The notes under the pieces are model-generated. The model had not been told where the DNA came from. It did no database searches and worked only from the letters and a program-made list of their open reading frames with translations. A stretch of 64,000 bases of DNA, from NCBI GenBank assembly GCA_964516295.1, contig CAZEYT010000003.1:7562-71561 (forward strand), given 5' to 3'. The translations under genes and the position numbers were made by a program. Each line of letters starts with the position of its first letter. The first letter of the stretch is position 1. This document shows, in pieces, positions 34,527 to 42,230 of the stretch. Source of the stretch: CAZEYT01 sp964516295. GTDB taxonomy: Bacteria > Verrucomicrobiota > Verrucomicrobiia > Chthoniobacterales > Terrimicrobiaceae.

Positions 34527-35545
34527 TGTCGGAGATCGCTGTGGGTTCGCATCCAAGTGACGAAGTCACCGACGTGTTGGTTGATCAAGTGTTCGCACCG
34601 GACAACCTCGGCACGCCGGACCTCCAGCGACTGGCGGACAATTTCTTCCAGCGAATCGATGTCGTAAAGATACACATCGTCCAGTGTGTTGACGTTCGGA
34701 TCGACATCGCGCGGCACGGCGAGATCAATGATGAAAAGCGGACGTCCGTCGCGAGTGCGCATGAGGGAGGTCATTTTCTCCAGAGTAACGATCGGGTGGG
34801 GCGCGGCTGTGGAACAAATCAAGATATCCACCTCATCAAACGCCCGGTGCCAGTGGTCGAAATGAACGGCCATTCCTCCGATTTCCTTGGCGAGGAGAGC
34901 GGCCCGGTCAAACGTACGGTTGGCAACGATCACGGTCCGGACTCCGCGCGACACAAGATTTCTTGCGGTTCGTTCACTGGTGTCTCCGGCACCGAGGATC
35001 ATGACTTTCCGGCCCGAGAGGTCGCCAAAGATCTTTCCTGCAAGATCGACGGCCACCGAGCCCACGGACGTTGCACCGCGGGTGATCTGCGTTTCGCTGC
35101 GAACCTGCTTGGCGACCCGAAATGCATGTTGAAAGAGCTTGTTGAGATGCCGGGACGTCGAGCCGCATTCACTGGCCAGGGCGTAAGCCTGTTTGATTTG
35201 TCCGAGAATCTCGGTCTCGCCGAGAACCATCGAATCCAATCCGCTCGCGACCCGAAAAAGGTGGCGCACACTTCCCGGCGAATCATGGGTGTATAGGGGA
35301 GCTTCAACGTCCCCGACCCGCCGCGAAAGATACTGCCGGAGGCCGTCCACCGTGCGGATCGGGCAGACGCTTGCCGTGTAGAACTCCACGCGATTGCAAG
35401 TCGAAACGACAACGGCTCCGGCCATGCCATCGATCGTGCGAAGCTCGTCAAGGGCGCTGGGAAGCTCGTGCGCCCCGACGGCGAATCGCTCCCGGACTTC
35501 CACCGGGGCACTGCGATGGTTGATGCCGGCACAAACGATGTTCAT
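34523..35545 (-). CDS. hemA: Glutamyl-tRNA reductase, short form
   Basis: First enzyme of the C5 heme pathway: reduces glutamyl-tRNA to glutamate-1-semialdehyde with NADPH. Catalytic Cys50 sits in VVVSTCNRVEFY; the substrate loop GLDSMVLGETEILGQ and NADPH-binding ILGAGDTSERTARNL are intact. At 340 residues it stops shortly after the connecting helix, so most of the C-terminal dimerisation domain of the about 420-residue enzymes is absent. Coupled on both sides by 4-bp overlaps. Confidence 0.93.
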   Translation of the reverse strand: MNIVCAGINHRSAPVEVRERFAVGAHELPSALDELRTIDGMAGAVVVSTCNRVEFYTASVCPIRTVDGLRQYLSRRVGDVEAPLYTHDSPGSVRHLFRVASGLDSMVLGETEILGQIKQAYALASECGSTSRHLNKLFQHAFRVAKQVRSETQITRGATSVGSVAVDLAGKIFGDLSGRKVMILGAGDTSERTARNLVSRGVRTVIVANRTFDRAALLAKEIGGMAVHFDHWHRAFDEVDILICSTAAPHPIVTLEKMTSLMRTRDGRPLFIIDLAVPRDVDPNVNTLDDVYLYDIDSLEEIVRQSLEVRRAEVVRCEHLINQHVGDFVTWMRTHSDLRQ

Positions 35546-36327
35546 CGGGCGGTGGACAGGTATTGGATCCCCGGCAGAACGATCAACGCAAAGGCGAAGA
35601 TCGCCATCGAGAGCACCGCGGCACGACGCGGCGGAAGACTGTGGAACCGGCGCAGGACGAGCATCAATCCGTATACGCCCCAGATACACGCGGAGGTCCA
35701 GAACTTGAGCGAGTTCACCGGCACGTCACTGACCAATCCGGCAACGAAGCTGACGGTCAGCATAAGGAATCCCAGCCAGATCAGTCGCGTGTTGGCCACG
35801 GCCAATTCGGTGACAGGCGGCAGGTTGTAGAGCAGTTTCCCCGCCTTGCGCCGCTTCAGTTGACGATCCTGAAGCAAATACATGAGACCGGCGAGAGCGG
35901 CCAACGCAAACGCCCCGTATGCCATCAAAGACAGCGCGGCGTGGAATTCGATCCATGGATCGCGGACGACGGGTGCCACGCCGTTCCGCGGAAGGGGGGC
36001 CAACGTGGCAAACAACAGCACAAAGAGGACGAGTCCGGAAGTGAACATCCCCAGGAGCGACAACCGGTAGGCCGGCCCGACGAGGAGATAAATCAGAACA
36101 ATCGACCAACTGACAAAAAGCAGGACGTCGAACAGCGTATTGATCGGACATCCCTTTTGCTGCTGACCGCGAATCCAGAGATCCACGGACAAAAGCCCGA
36201 ACCCGACCACCATCGCACCGAGCTGAAACCTCCCGGGACGAAAGCTTCCGGCCCCGAGGGAATACAGTGTGTGGCTGAATCCCAGCAGAAAAACAAAGAT
36301 CGCCGCGACGAGAAGATAACCGGTCAT
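35542..36327 (-). CDS. Cytochrome c assembly (CcsA/HemX-like) membrane protein
   Basis: A 261-residue protein with eight hydrophobic segments and a tryptophan/histidine pattern (DPWIEFHAALSLMAYGAFALA) characteristic of CcsA/CcmC/HemX heme-handling proteins. In Bacillus hemX follows hemA and affects its level; here the gene precedes hemA with a 4-bp overlap. It is either a heme chaperone for cytochrome c maturation or a HemX-like regulator. Confidence 0.85.
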   Translation of the reverse strand: MTGYLLVAAIFVFLLGFSHTLYSLGAGSFRPGRFQLGAMVVGFGLLSVDLWIRGQQQKGCPINTLFDVLLFVSWSIVLIYLLVGPAYRLSLLGMFTSGLVLFVLLFATLAPLPRNGVAPVVRDPWIEFHAALSLMAYGAFALAALAGLMYLLQDRQLKRRKAGKLLYNLPPVTELAVANTRLIWLGFLMLTVSFVAGLVSDVPVNSLKFWTSACIWGVYGLMLVLRRFHSLPPRRAAVLSMAIFAFALIVLPGIQYLSTAR

Positions 36328-36387
36328 TCTCGTCCCGGGAACCTGCCCGCCGCACGCAAACTTGCCATGAAACGGAGCGGGCGAATC

Positions 36388-37767
36388 TTAGAAGTGGATC
36401 GCGTGCCCTTGGGAGGCATGAGCCGCTTCGTGGACCGCTTCACTGAGGGTCGGGTGGGCATGAATCGTCGAGATCAATTCCTCATAGGTGGCCTCGAGCG
36501 TGATGGCGAGGCCGAGCTCGGCGATCATCTCCGTCGCATCGGCTCCGATGATGTGGGCCCCGAGAATTTCACCGTGTTTTTCACCGACGATGAGTTTCAC
36601 AAATCCATCACTTTCCCCAACGGCCTGGGCCTTGCCACTCGCCATGAACGGGAACTTCCCAATCTTGAACTTGAGTCCCTTTTCTTTCGCCGCACGCTCG
36701 GTGAGACCGACGCTGGCCACCTGTGGCTGGCAATAGGTGCAGCCGGGGAACGCGGTTACCCGACGGGGCTTGGCGATGCCGAACATGCCCTCGACGGCTT
36801 GGATCGCCTCGAAGCTGGCAACGTGGGCGAGCCACGGCGGCCCGATGATGTCACCGGCTCCGTTAAGTCCTTTCACGTTCGTCTCGTAATTCTCATTTGT
36901 CTTGAGCCAACCCTTGGGATCGGTCTCGAGCTTGAGGCCTTGAGGCAGGAGCGGACTCACACCGATAGCCACCAGTGCGATGGCGGCTTCAATGGTTTCG
37001 TTCGTTTTTCCACTCACGGTCAGGCGAACGCCTTTGTTGGTGGTTTCGGCCTTGTCCACCTTGGTTCCGGTCAGCAGTTTGATGCCCTGCTTTGTCAGTG
37101 CTTTTTCCAGCGTGACACTCACTTCCGTATCTTCGACCGGAAGGATGTTCGTCATCATTTCGACCACGGTGACTTTCGTGCCGAAGGCATTGAAAAAGTA
37201 AGCGAACTCGATACCGATCGCTCCAGCCCCGATGATGATGATGTCCTTCGGCTGCTCGGGCAAAACCATGGCCTGCTTGCTGCCGATGACGCTTTTGCCG
37301 TTGAACGGGAATCCGGGCATTTCACGGGTGACAACGCCGGTCGCAATCAAAATTTTGCCGGACGTGTATTCCGTCTTTTTGCCGTCCGCCGCCGTGACTT
37401 CCACCACACCGGCTTTGGGAATCGAAGCCTCGCCACGGATATAGTCGACTTTGTTTTTCTTGAAGAGCATTTCAATGCCGCCCGCGAGCCGGTCGGCGAC
37501 TTTGCGACTGCGGCCGACGACTTTGTCCCACTCGAATTGAAGTCCCTCGACCTTGATTCCAAAGTCCGCGGCGTGGTTTTTCATCTGCTGATAAACCTCC
37601 GCGTTCTTCAAAAGCGACTTTGTCGGGATACAGCCCCAGTTGAGGCACGTTCCACCGGCGCGATCCATTTCAACACAGGCCACCTTTTTTCCCAATTGCC
37701 CGGCCCGTATCGCCGCCACATAACCCGCCGGTCCGCCGCCCACCACAATCAAATCGTAATCAGCCAT
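36388..37767 (-). CDS. lpdA: Dihydrolipoyl dehydrogenase (E3)
   Basis: A 459-residue FAD flavoprotein that reoxidises dihydrolipoamide in 2-oxoacid dehydrogenase or glycine cleavage complexes. FAD-binding VVGGGPAGYVAA, redox disulfide Cys41/Cys46 in GGTCLNWGCIPTKS, NAD-binding IIGAGAIGIEFAYFF, and the C-terminal HAHPTLSEAVHEA with its catalytic His-Glu are all present. No E1/E2 gene is adjacent, so it may serve several complexes. Confidence 0.95.
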   Translation of the reverse strand: MADYDLIVVGGGPAGYVAAIRAGQLGKKVACVEMDRAGGTCLNWGCIPTKSLLKNAEVYQQMKNHAADFGIKVEGLQFEWDKVVGRSRKVADRLAGGIEMLFKKNKVDYIRGEASIPKAGVVEVTAADGKKTEYTSGKILIATGVVTREMPGFPFNGKSVIGSKQAMVLPEQPKDIIIIGAGAIGIEFAYFFNAFGTKVTVVEMMTNILPVEDTEVSVTLEKALTKQGIKLLTGTKVDKAETTNKGVRLTVSGKTNETIEAAIALVAIGVSPLLPQGLKLETDPKGWLKTNENYETNVKGLNGAGDIIGPPWLAHVASFEAIQAVEGMFGIAKPRRVTAFPGCTYCQPQVASVGLTERAAKEKGLKFKIGKFPFMASGKAQAVGESDGFVKLIVGEKHGEILGAHIIGADATEMIAELGLAITLEATYEELISTIHAHPTLSEAVHEAAHASQGHAIHF

Positions 37768-37830
37768 AAAAATGTCGTGAATCGGTCATCTTGAACGCAA
37801 TCGCGTCCGGATGCAAACGATTCACATATT

Positions 37831-37852
37831 TTGCAATTGACTTGCAGTTGTC
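37831..37852 (+). repeat. Tandem 11-bp repeat upstream of the metal importer operon
   Basis: ttgcaattgac followed directly by ttgcagttgtc (9 of 11 identical), also readable as the inverted repeat TGCAA-N5-TTGCA. An upstream TGCAAA (37812-37817) pairs with TTTGCA (37830-37835). It lies 22 bases before the substrate-binding protein start and is a candidate operator for a metal regulator (Zur/Mur/MntR type); no consensus match is claimed. Confidence 0.45.
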
Positions 37853-37873
37853 GAGTCGTGATTTTCCGGGTTT

Positions 37874-38788
37874 ATGAAACGTCTCGGTGTCCTTCTCGCC
37901 TCCTTTGCCGCCCTGTTCGCTCCGGCCCAAGCCGCTCCCGTCAAAGTCGCATCGCTCAGCACTGTCCTGTCGGACATCGCGAAGAATGTCGGAGGTGAGC
38001 GTGTGGAAGTTCTCGAAATCGTCAAACCCGGCATCGACCCGCACATTTACGAACCCACGCCCGGTGACGTCCGCGCCATCGCGGGTGCGCAGATTGTGCT
38101 CGCGAGCGGATTGGGATTTGAGGGCTATCTCGACAAACTTCGCTCCAGCGTTGGGACGAAGCCCCGTTTCGTCGTCGCCGGCGATGTGATCAAGCCCATC
38201 CTGATCGACGAGGACGATCACGATCATCACGACCATGACCACGGTCACGTCCACACGGCCGACGGGAAAGTTCCCGATCCCCACTGGTGGCACAGCATCA
38301 AAAACGTCGAGACGGTCACCCGGCAGATCCGCGATGCGTTGATCGCGGTCGATCCCGATGGTCGCGCCACCTACGAATCGAATGCCGCGGCGTTCGACAA
38401 AAAACTCGAAGCCCTGTCTAAGTGGACTCGCGTTGAACTCGCCAAACTCCCGAAGCAAAAACGCGTCCTCGTCACATCCCACGATGCACTCGGCTATTTC
38501 GCCCGCGATTATGGGTTCGAGGTTCTTCCCGTGCAGGGCATCAGTACGACCGACCAACCCTCCTCGCAGAAGGTTCGCAAGCTCATCGAAAGTATCAAAG
38601 ACGAGGGGGTGAAGGCGATTTTTGCGGAGAACATCGAGAATCCCAAGGTACTTCAACAGATCACCAAAGAAACCGGGGCAAAGCTCGGTGGCGTGCTTTA
38701 TGCCGACGGACTTGGCACCGGCGATGCAGGAACCTACGAGGGAATGATGCGCCACAACGTAACAACGATCGTCTCCGCCCTCCAATAA
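37874..38788 (+). CDS. Metal (Zn/Mn) ABC transporter substrate-binding protein
   Basis: A 304-residue periplasmic protein of the ZnuA/TroA (cluster A-I) family: signal peptide 1-20 (cleaved after AQA), metal-binding histidines in GIDPHIYEPTPGDV, DPHWWHSIKNV and TSHDALGYFARDYG, and a late Asp in LYADGLG. A His/Asp-rich loop at 115-127 is typical of zinc-binding ZnuA proteins, favouring zinc over manganese. Confidence 0.9.
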   Translation: MKRLGVLLASFAALFAPAQAAPVKVASLSTVLSDIAKNVGGERVEVLEIVKPGIDPHIYEPTPGDVRAIAGAQIVLASGLGFEGYLDKLRSSVGTKPRFVVAGDVIKPILIDEDDHDHHDHDHGHVHTADGKVPDPHWWHSIKNVETVTRQIRDALIAVDPDGRATYESNAAAFDKKLEALSKWTRVELAKLPKQKRVLVTSHDALGYFARDYGFEVLPVQGISTTDQPSSQKVRKLIESIKDEGVKAIFAENIENPKVLQQITKETGAKLGGVLYADGLGTGDAGTYEGMMRHNVTTIVSALQ

Positions 38789-38806
38789 GCCGCCCCCGAT
38801 TTGCCA

Positions 38807-38829
38807 GGGCGGAGGATTTTCTTCCGCCC
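38807..38829 (+). promoter_or_regulatory. Intra-operon stem-loop after the binding-protein gene
   Basis: gggcgga (38807-38813) pairs perfectly with tccgccc (38823-38829). No T tract follows, so this is not a classical terminator; such hairpins after binding-protein genes commonly stabilise the upstream mRNA and raise its level over the permease genes. Confidence 0.45.
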
Positions 38830-38856
38830 CGCGCCCGGCTCTCCTAGCATCCGCCC

Positions 38857-39276
38857 ATGCGCGGTTCCCCGCTTCTTCGACTTCTCGCCATGGCCATTGC
38901 GCTGGCGCTTGTCGGCATTCCGGTCTGGACGCTGACCCGCGCCAAACCCAAAGCCGCCACTCCACCTCGGACTGAATCGTTCGGCGAAACAAAGACCCAG
39001 ACGCTGAAGATCCACCTTGTCGCCTCGGTTCCCGCAAAAATGTCCATCTCGCGTCTCGGCGAGGTCGTTTTGCAAAACGAATCGCCCTCACGCGAATGGC
39101 AGGGAAAGATCTCGCTCCAAGCCACGGATCCAGAAGATCTCGTTCTGAAAACAGAATGGCCGCCGGGAGACGGCCCGCAGGCGGTTCGTGTCGAGGTCGA
39201 TGCCGGCGGAAACACGTGGGAACGCACCTTCTGGGGTGAGACCGGCGTGGAGGATGTTCTCGAACAGACGCCATGA
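38857..39276 (+). CDS. Membrane-anchored protein of unknown function in metal transport operon
   Basis: A 139-residue protein with an N-terminal hydrophobic anchor (about 8-25), an Ala/Pro/Thr linker and a beta-rich domain (TQTLKIHLVASVPAKMSIS and later QAVRVEVDAGG). No family recognised. It lies between the binding-protein and ATPase genes and overlaps the ATPase start by 4 bp, so a role with the importer is likely but unproven. Confidence 0.7.
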   Translation: MRGSPLLRLLAMAIALALVGIPVWTLTRAKPKAATPPRTESFGETKTQTLKIHLVASVPAKMSISRLGEVVLQNESPSREWQGKISLQATDPEDLVLKTEWPPGDGPQAVRVEVDAGGNTWERTFWGETGVEDVLEQTP

Positions 39277-40016
39277 GTCACACGCTCCTGCTCGAAGATC
39301 TCACGGTCAGCTACAACCGGATCCCCGCGGTCCATCATCTCTCCGCGGAGTTTCACTGTGGCTCCTGCGTCGCGCTGCTGGGTCCAAACGGGGCCGGGAA
39401 AACCACACTGCTCAAGGCCATTGCCGGACTTCTCCCGGTCGAAACCGGCCGGATCACCGTCCACGGACATCACAAGGGAACAAGCGGTCGAGCCATCGCC
39501 TATGTTCCCCAACGGGAAAGTGTGGACTGGGATTTTCCGATCACGGTCCGTGGTCTCGTTGAGATGGGACGTTTCCCATCCGTCGGCCCGTGGGGGAAAT
39601 TCACCGCGGCGGACTCGAAGATGGTCGACGAAGCGCTTCACTTATGCGATCTGGAGGACCTCGCCGCGCGTCAGATTTCCGCCCTGTCCGGCGGCCAGCA
39701 GCAGCGGGCGTTTCTGGCCCGGGCCTGGGCCCAGCAGGCTGATATCTACCTGCTCGATGAGCCGTTTACCGGACTGGATCGCAACGCGAGCGAGGCCTTC
39801 TCCCGCGCCATGCACCGACTCCGGGATGCGGGAAAGCTGATTCTTGCCTCGCACCACGACCTGAAAAACGTCGAGCAACTCTTCGACGAGATCCTCCTTC
39901 TCAATGGCGAGTTGGTCGTGTGCGGCCCCGTTTCCACAGCGTTTACCCGCGAGAATCTCGATCGCGCGTATCAGACCCATGTTTTCAGCGGGAAGGGAGA
40001 CCACCACCACGCATGA
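39273..40016 (+). CDS. Metal ABC transporter ATP-binding protein
   Basis: A 247-residue ATPase of the ZnuC/MntB type: Walker A GPNGAGKTT, signature LSGGQQQR, Walker B IYLLDEPFTGLD, switch histidine in ASHHDLKNV. FVPQRESVDWDFP-like Q-loop text (YVPQRESVDWDFP) is common in Mn/Zn importers. Overlaps the neighbouring genes by 4 bp on each side. Confidence 0.92.
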   Translation: MSHTLLLEDLTVSYNRIPAVHHLSAEFHCGSCVALLGPNGAGKTTLLKAIAGLLPVETGRITVHGHHKGTSGRAIAYVPQRESVDWDFPITVRGLVEMGRFPSVGPWGKFTAADSKMVDEALHLCDLEDLAARQISALSGGQQQRAFLARAWAQQADIYLLDEPFTGLDRNASEAFSRAMHRLRDAGKLILASHHDLKNVEQLFDEILLLNGELVVCGPVSTAFTRENLDRAYQTHVFSGKGDHHHA

Positions 40017-40900
40017 GCTGGCTCCTCGAACCTTTCCACTACGAGTTCATGCAACGCGCCTTGGTGGCCTGCGTGCTCATCGGCTTTACCAATGGCTTTC
40101 TTGGCTCGTTCGTGGTGATCCGCCGGCTTGCCCTCACGGCCGACGCGCTTTCCCACTCGCTTCTCCCCGGTCTCGCCCTGGCTGCCATTCTGATCGGACT
40201 CAATCCCGGCGGGCTGCTCCTCGGCGGACTGCTCGCGGCGGTTTTTGTTGCGCTCGGCGGACATCTCATCGCGAGCAGCTCCCGGGTGAAAGAGGAGACC
40301 GCGATTGCCGCTCTTTACATCATTGCGTTTGCCGTTGGGGTTGCCCTCATCAAATACTCGGGAGTTCGCGTCAGCCTCGACCATTTCCTTTTTGGAAACA
40401 TTCTGGGTGTGGGCGATGCCGACCTTTGGACGACTTACGTCATCAGCTGCGTCACGCTCCTGTCGCTGATTACCCTGCAGCGTCCGCTTTTGCTTACCCT
40501 CTTTGAAGCGTCCGTCGCGCAAACTCAGGGAATCTGCGTGTCCGCGCTTCTGGCCATTCTGATTCTCCTCATCGTCCTCGCCATGGTCTCGTCGCTGCAA
40601 GCCGTCGGAGTTCTCTTGTCGCTGGGACTCCTGATTTTGCCGGCCGCAACCATGTATCTGCTGAGCGACTCTTATTCGGTAATGAGCTGGGGCGGTGCCC
40701 TGATCGGAACTTTCGGAGCCATTTTCGGACTTCTCATTTCCTTCTGGGCAAATATTCCCTCCGGTCCGGCCATCGTGCTGGTTCTCGGCCTCCTTTTCCT
40801 CCTCGCCTACCTCTTCAGCCCGAAATACGGGGTCATCACAAAACGTCTTCGCCGCCGCCACCTCCACGACGAATCCCTGCGTCGCTGGAAGAGCGATTGA
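40013..40900 (+). CDS. Metal ABC transporter permease
   Basis: A 295-residue permease of the ABC-3 (ZnuB/MntC) family with eight or nine hydrophobic segments; ALTADALSHSLLPGLALA and the FGNILGV loop are typical. The C-terminus is basic (RLRRRHLHDESLRRW) and cytoplasmic. Completes the importer with the two upstream genes. Confidence 0.92.
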   Translation: MSWLLEPFHYEFMQRALVACVLIGFTNGFLGSFVVIRRLALTADALSHSLLPGLALAAILIGLNPGGLLLGGLLAAVFVALGGHLIASSSRVKEETAIAALYIIAFAVGVALIKYSGVRVSLDHFLFGNILGVGDADLWTTYVISCVTLLSLITLQRPLLLTLFEASVAQTQGICVSALLAILILLIVLAMVSSLQAVGVLLSLGLLILPAATMYLLSDSYSVMSWGGALIGTFGAIFGLLISFWANIPSGPAIVLVLGLLFLLAYLFSPKYGVITKRLRRRHLHDESLRRWKSD

Positions 40901-40941
40901 TTTGCTTGCGCCCTTGCACCCGTGCGGGCGAGACTTTGCGG

Positions 40942-41340
40942 ATGACTTTGCGTTTTACGGCGTTGGCGTTTTTCCTGGTCTCGGTGGTCAGTTCGTTCGC
41001 CGAGCTTCCCCCGTCCGCCTATGAGGCCATGCAGGCCAAGGCGCCGGAGTATTTGCAAATTGAAATCCTCCGTGTGGATGTCGAGCCGGGCGACGCTCCG
41101 GAGCGGCAGATTGTGAGGCTCATGGCCCTCGTCCAGAAAGTCGAACGCACGGCAACCAGCCTGCGGGCCGGCGACGTGATCAATATTGTTTACACTATCA
41201 CGGATCGCCCCAAGGGCTGGGCAGGTCCGGGTGAAATCCCTCTCAAGTCCGAGCGCGACTCCTCGGTCGCCTATCTTCGCAAAGACGGAGAAATCGACTA
41301 CGTGCCCGTCGCCGGGGTGATGAGCTTCAGCAATTTCTGA
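40942..41340 (+). CDS. Small exported protein of unknown function
   Basis: A 132-residue protein with a signal peptide (1-20, cleaved near SSFAE) and a beta-rich domain (QIEILRVDVEPG, GDVINIVYTITDRP). Family not recognised; the layout resembles small secreted OB-like or DUF proteins. It lies between the importer permease and the CDF exporter, 2 bp before the latter, so is probably co-transcribed with metal-transport genes. Confidence 0.65.
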   Translation: MTLRFTALAFFLVSVVSSFAELPPSAYEAMQAKAPEYLQIEILRVDVEPGDAPERQIVRLMALVQKVERTATSLRAGDVINIVYTITDRPKGWAGPGEIPLKSERDSSVAYLRKDGEIDYVPVAGVMSFSNF

Positions 41341-41342
41341 AA

Positions 41343-42230
41343 ATGTCTTCGCTTGCCGAGCGCTCATCCCGAGGCCGTCAGGTTCTCGTGCTCGGACTGG
41401 CCATCAATGCCCTTCTCGCCTTGGTAAAACTGGCCACCGGCTGGCTGGGACGTTCCGACGCCCTCCTGGCCGATGGTTTGGAATCCACGCTGGATGTCCT
41501 CAGTTCCGCCATGATTTGGTTTGCGCTCAAGTATGCGGAGCGGCCGCCCGATATCCAGCATCCCTACGGGCACGGAAAGGTCGAGTCCCTCGCCGGCATC
41601 GCCGGAGCGCTGATTTTGCTCGGGGCGGGCGTCATGGTGGCCCTGCACAGCATCCATCAAATCCTTCACGGTGATCCGCTCCGCGAAGCCCCGGCTCCGT
41701 TTACGCTGGGTGTTCTGGTTTTGGTCGTGGTCGTCAAAGAAACCCTTTTCCGGGTCGCCAATCGACGCGGAATGGAGGTCGAAAGCACAGCCGTCCAATC
41801 CGATGCTTGGCACCACCGTTCCGATGCCCTCACGTCGCTCGCCGCGGCAATTGGCATCTCCCTCGCACTCATCGGCGGTCAGGCCTGGGTTAGCGCCGAC
41901 GATTGGGCCGCTCTGTTTTCCTGCATCATCATTGCATTCAACGGCCTTCGGATGCTTCGGATGAGTCTGGGAGAAATCCTCGATGAACAAGCCTCGGACC
42001 TCATCATCTCCCAGATCACTTCGGCAGCCCTCGCCGTCGAAGGTGTCCAGAACGTGGAAAAATGCCGCGTTCGCAAAAGCGGCCTCAGCTTGATCGCGGA
42101 CATCCATGTTCGCGTGCGCGGCGACGTCACGGTTCATGCCGGGCATGTCATCGCCCATCGAGTAAAGGACGAACTGATCGAAGGCGGGCACCGATTGAGC
42201 GATGTCACGGTTCACATCGAACCCGCCTGA
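41343..42230 (+). CDS. Cation diffusion facilitator (CDF) family transporter
   Basis: A 295-residue divalent-cation/proton antiporter with six hydrophobic segments and a cytoplasmic C-terminal domain. Metal-site motifs are LLADGLESTLDV in helix 2 and SDAWHHRSDALTSLA in helix 5. Likely exports zinc, cobalt, iron or manganese; the neighbouring zinc-type importer suggests paired homeostasis. Its 3' end overlaps comEC on the other strand by 19 bp. Confidence 0.9.
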   Translation: MSSLAERSSRGRQVLVLGLAINALLALVKLATGWLGRSDALLADGLESTLDVLSSAMIWFALKYAERPPDIQHPYGHGKVESLAGIAGALILLGAGVMVALHSIHQILHGDPLREAPAPFTLGVLVLVVVVKETLFRVANRRGMEVESTAVQSDAWHHRSDALTSLAAAIGISLALIGGQAWVSADDWAALFSCIIIAFNGLRMLRMSLGEILDEQASDLIISQITSAALAVEGVQNVEKCRVRKSGLSLIADIHVRVRGDVTVHAGHVIAHRVKDELIEGGHRLSDVTVHIEPA

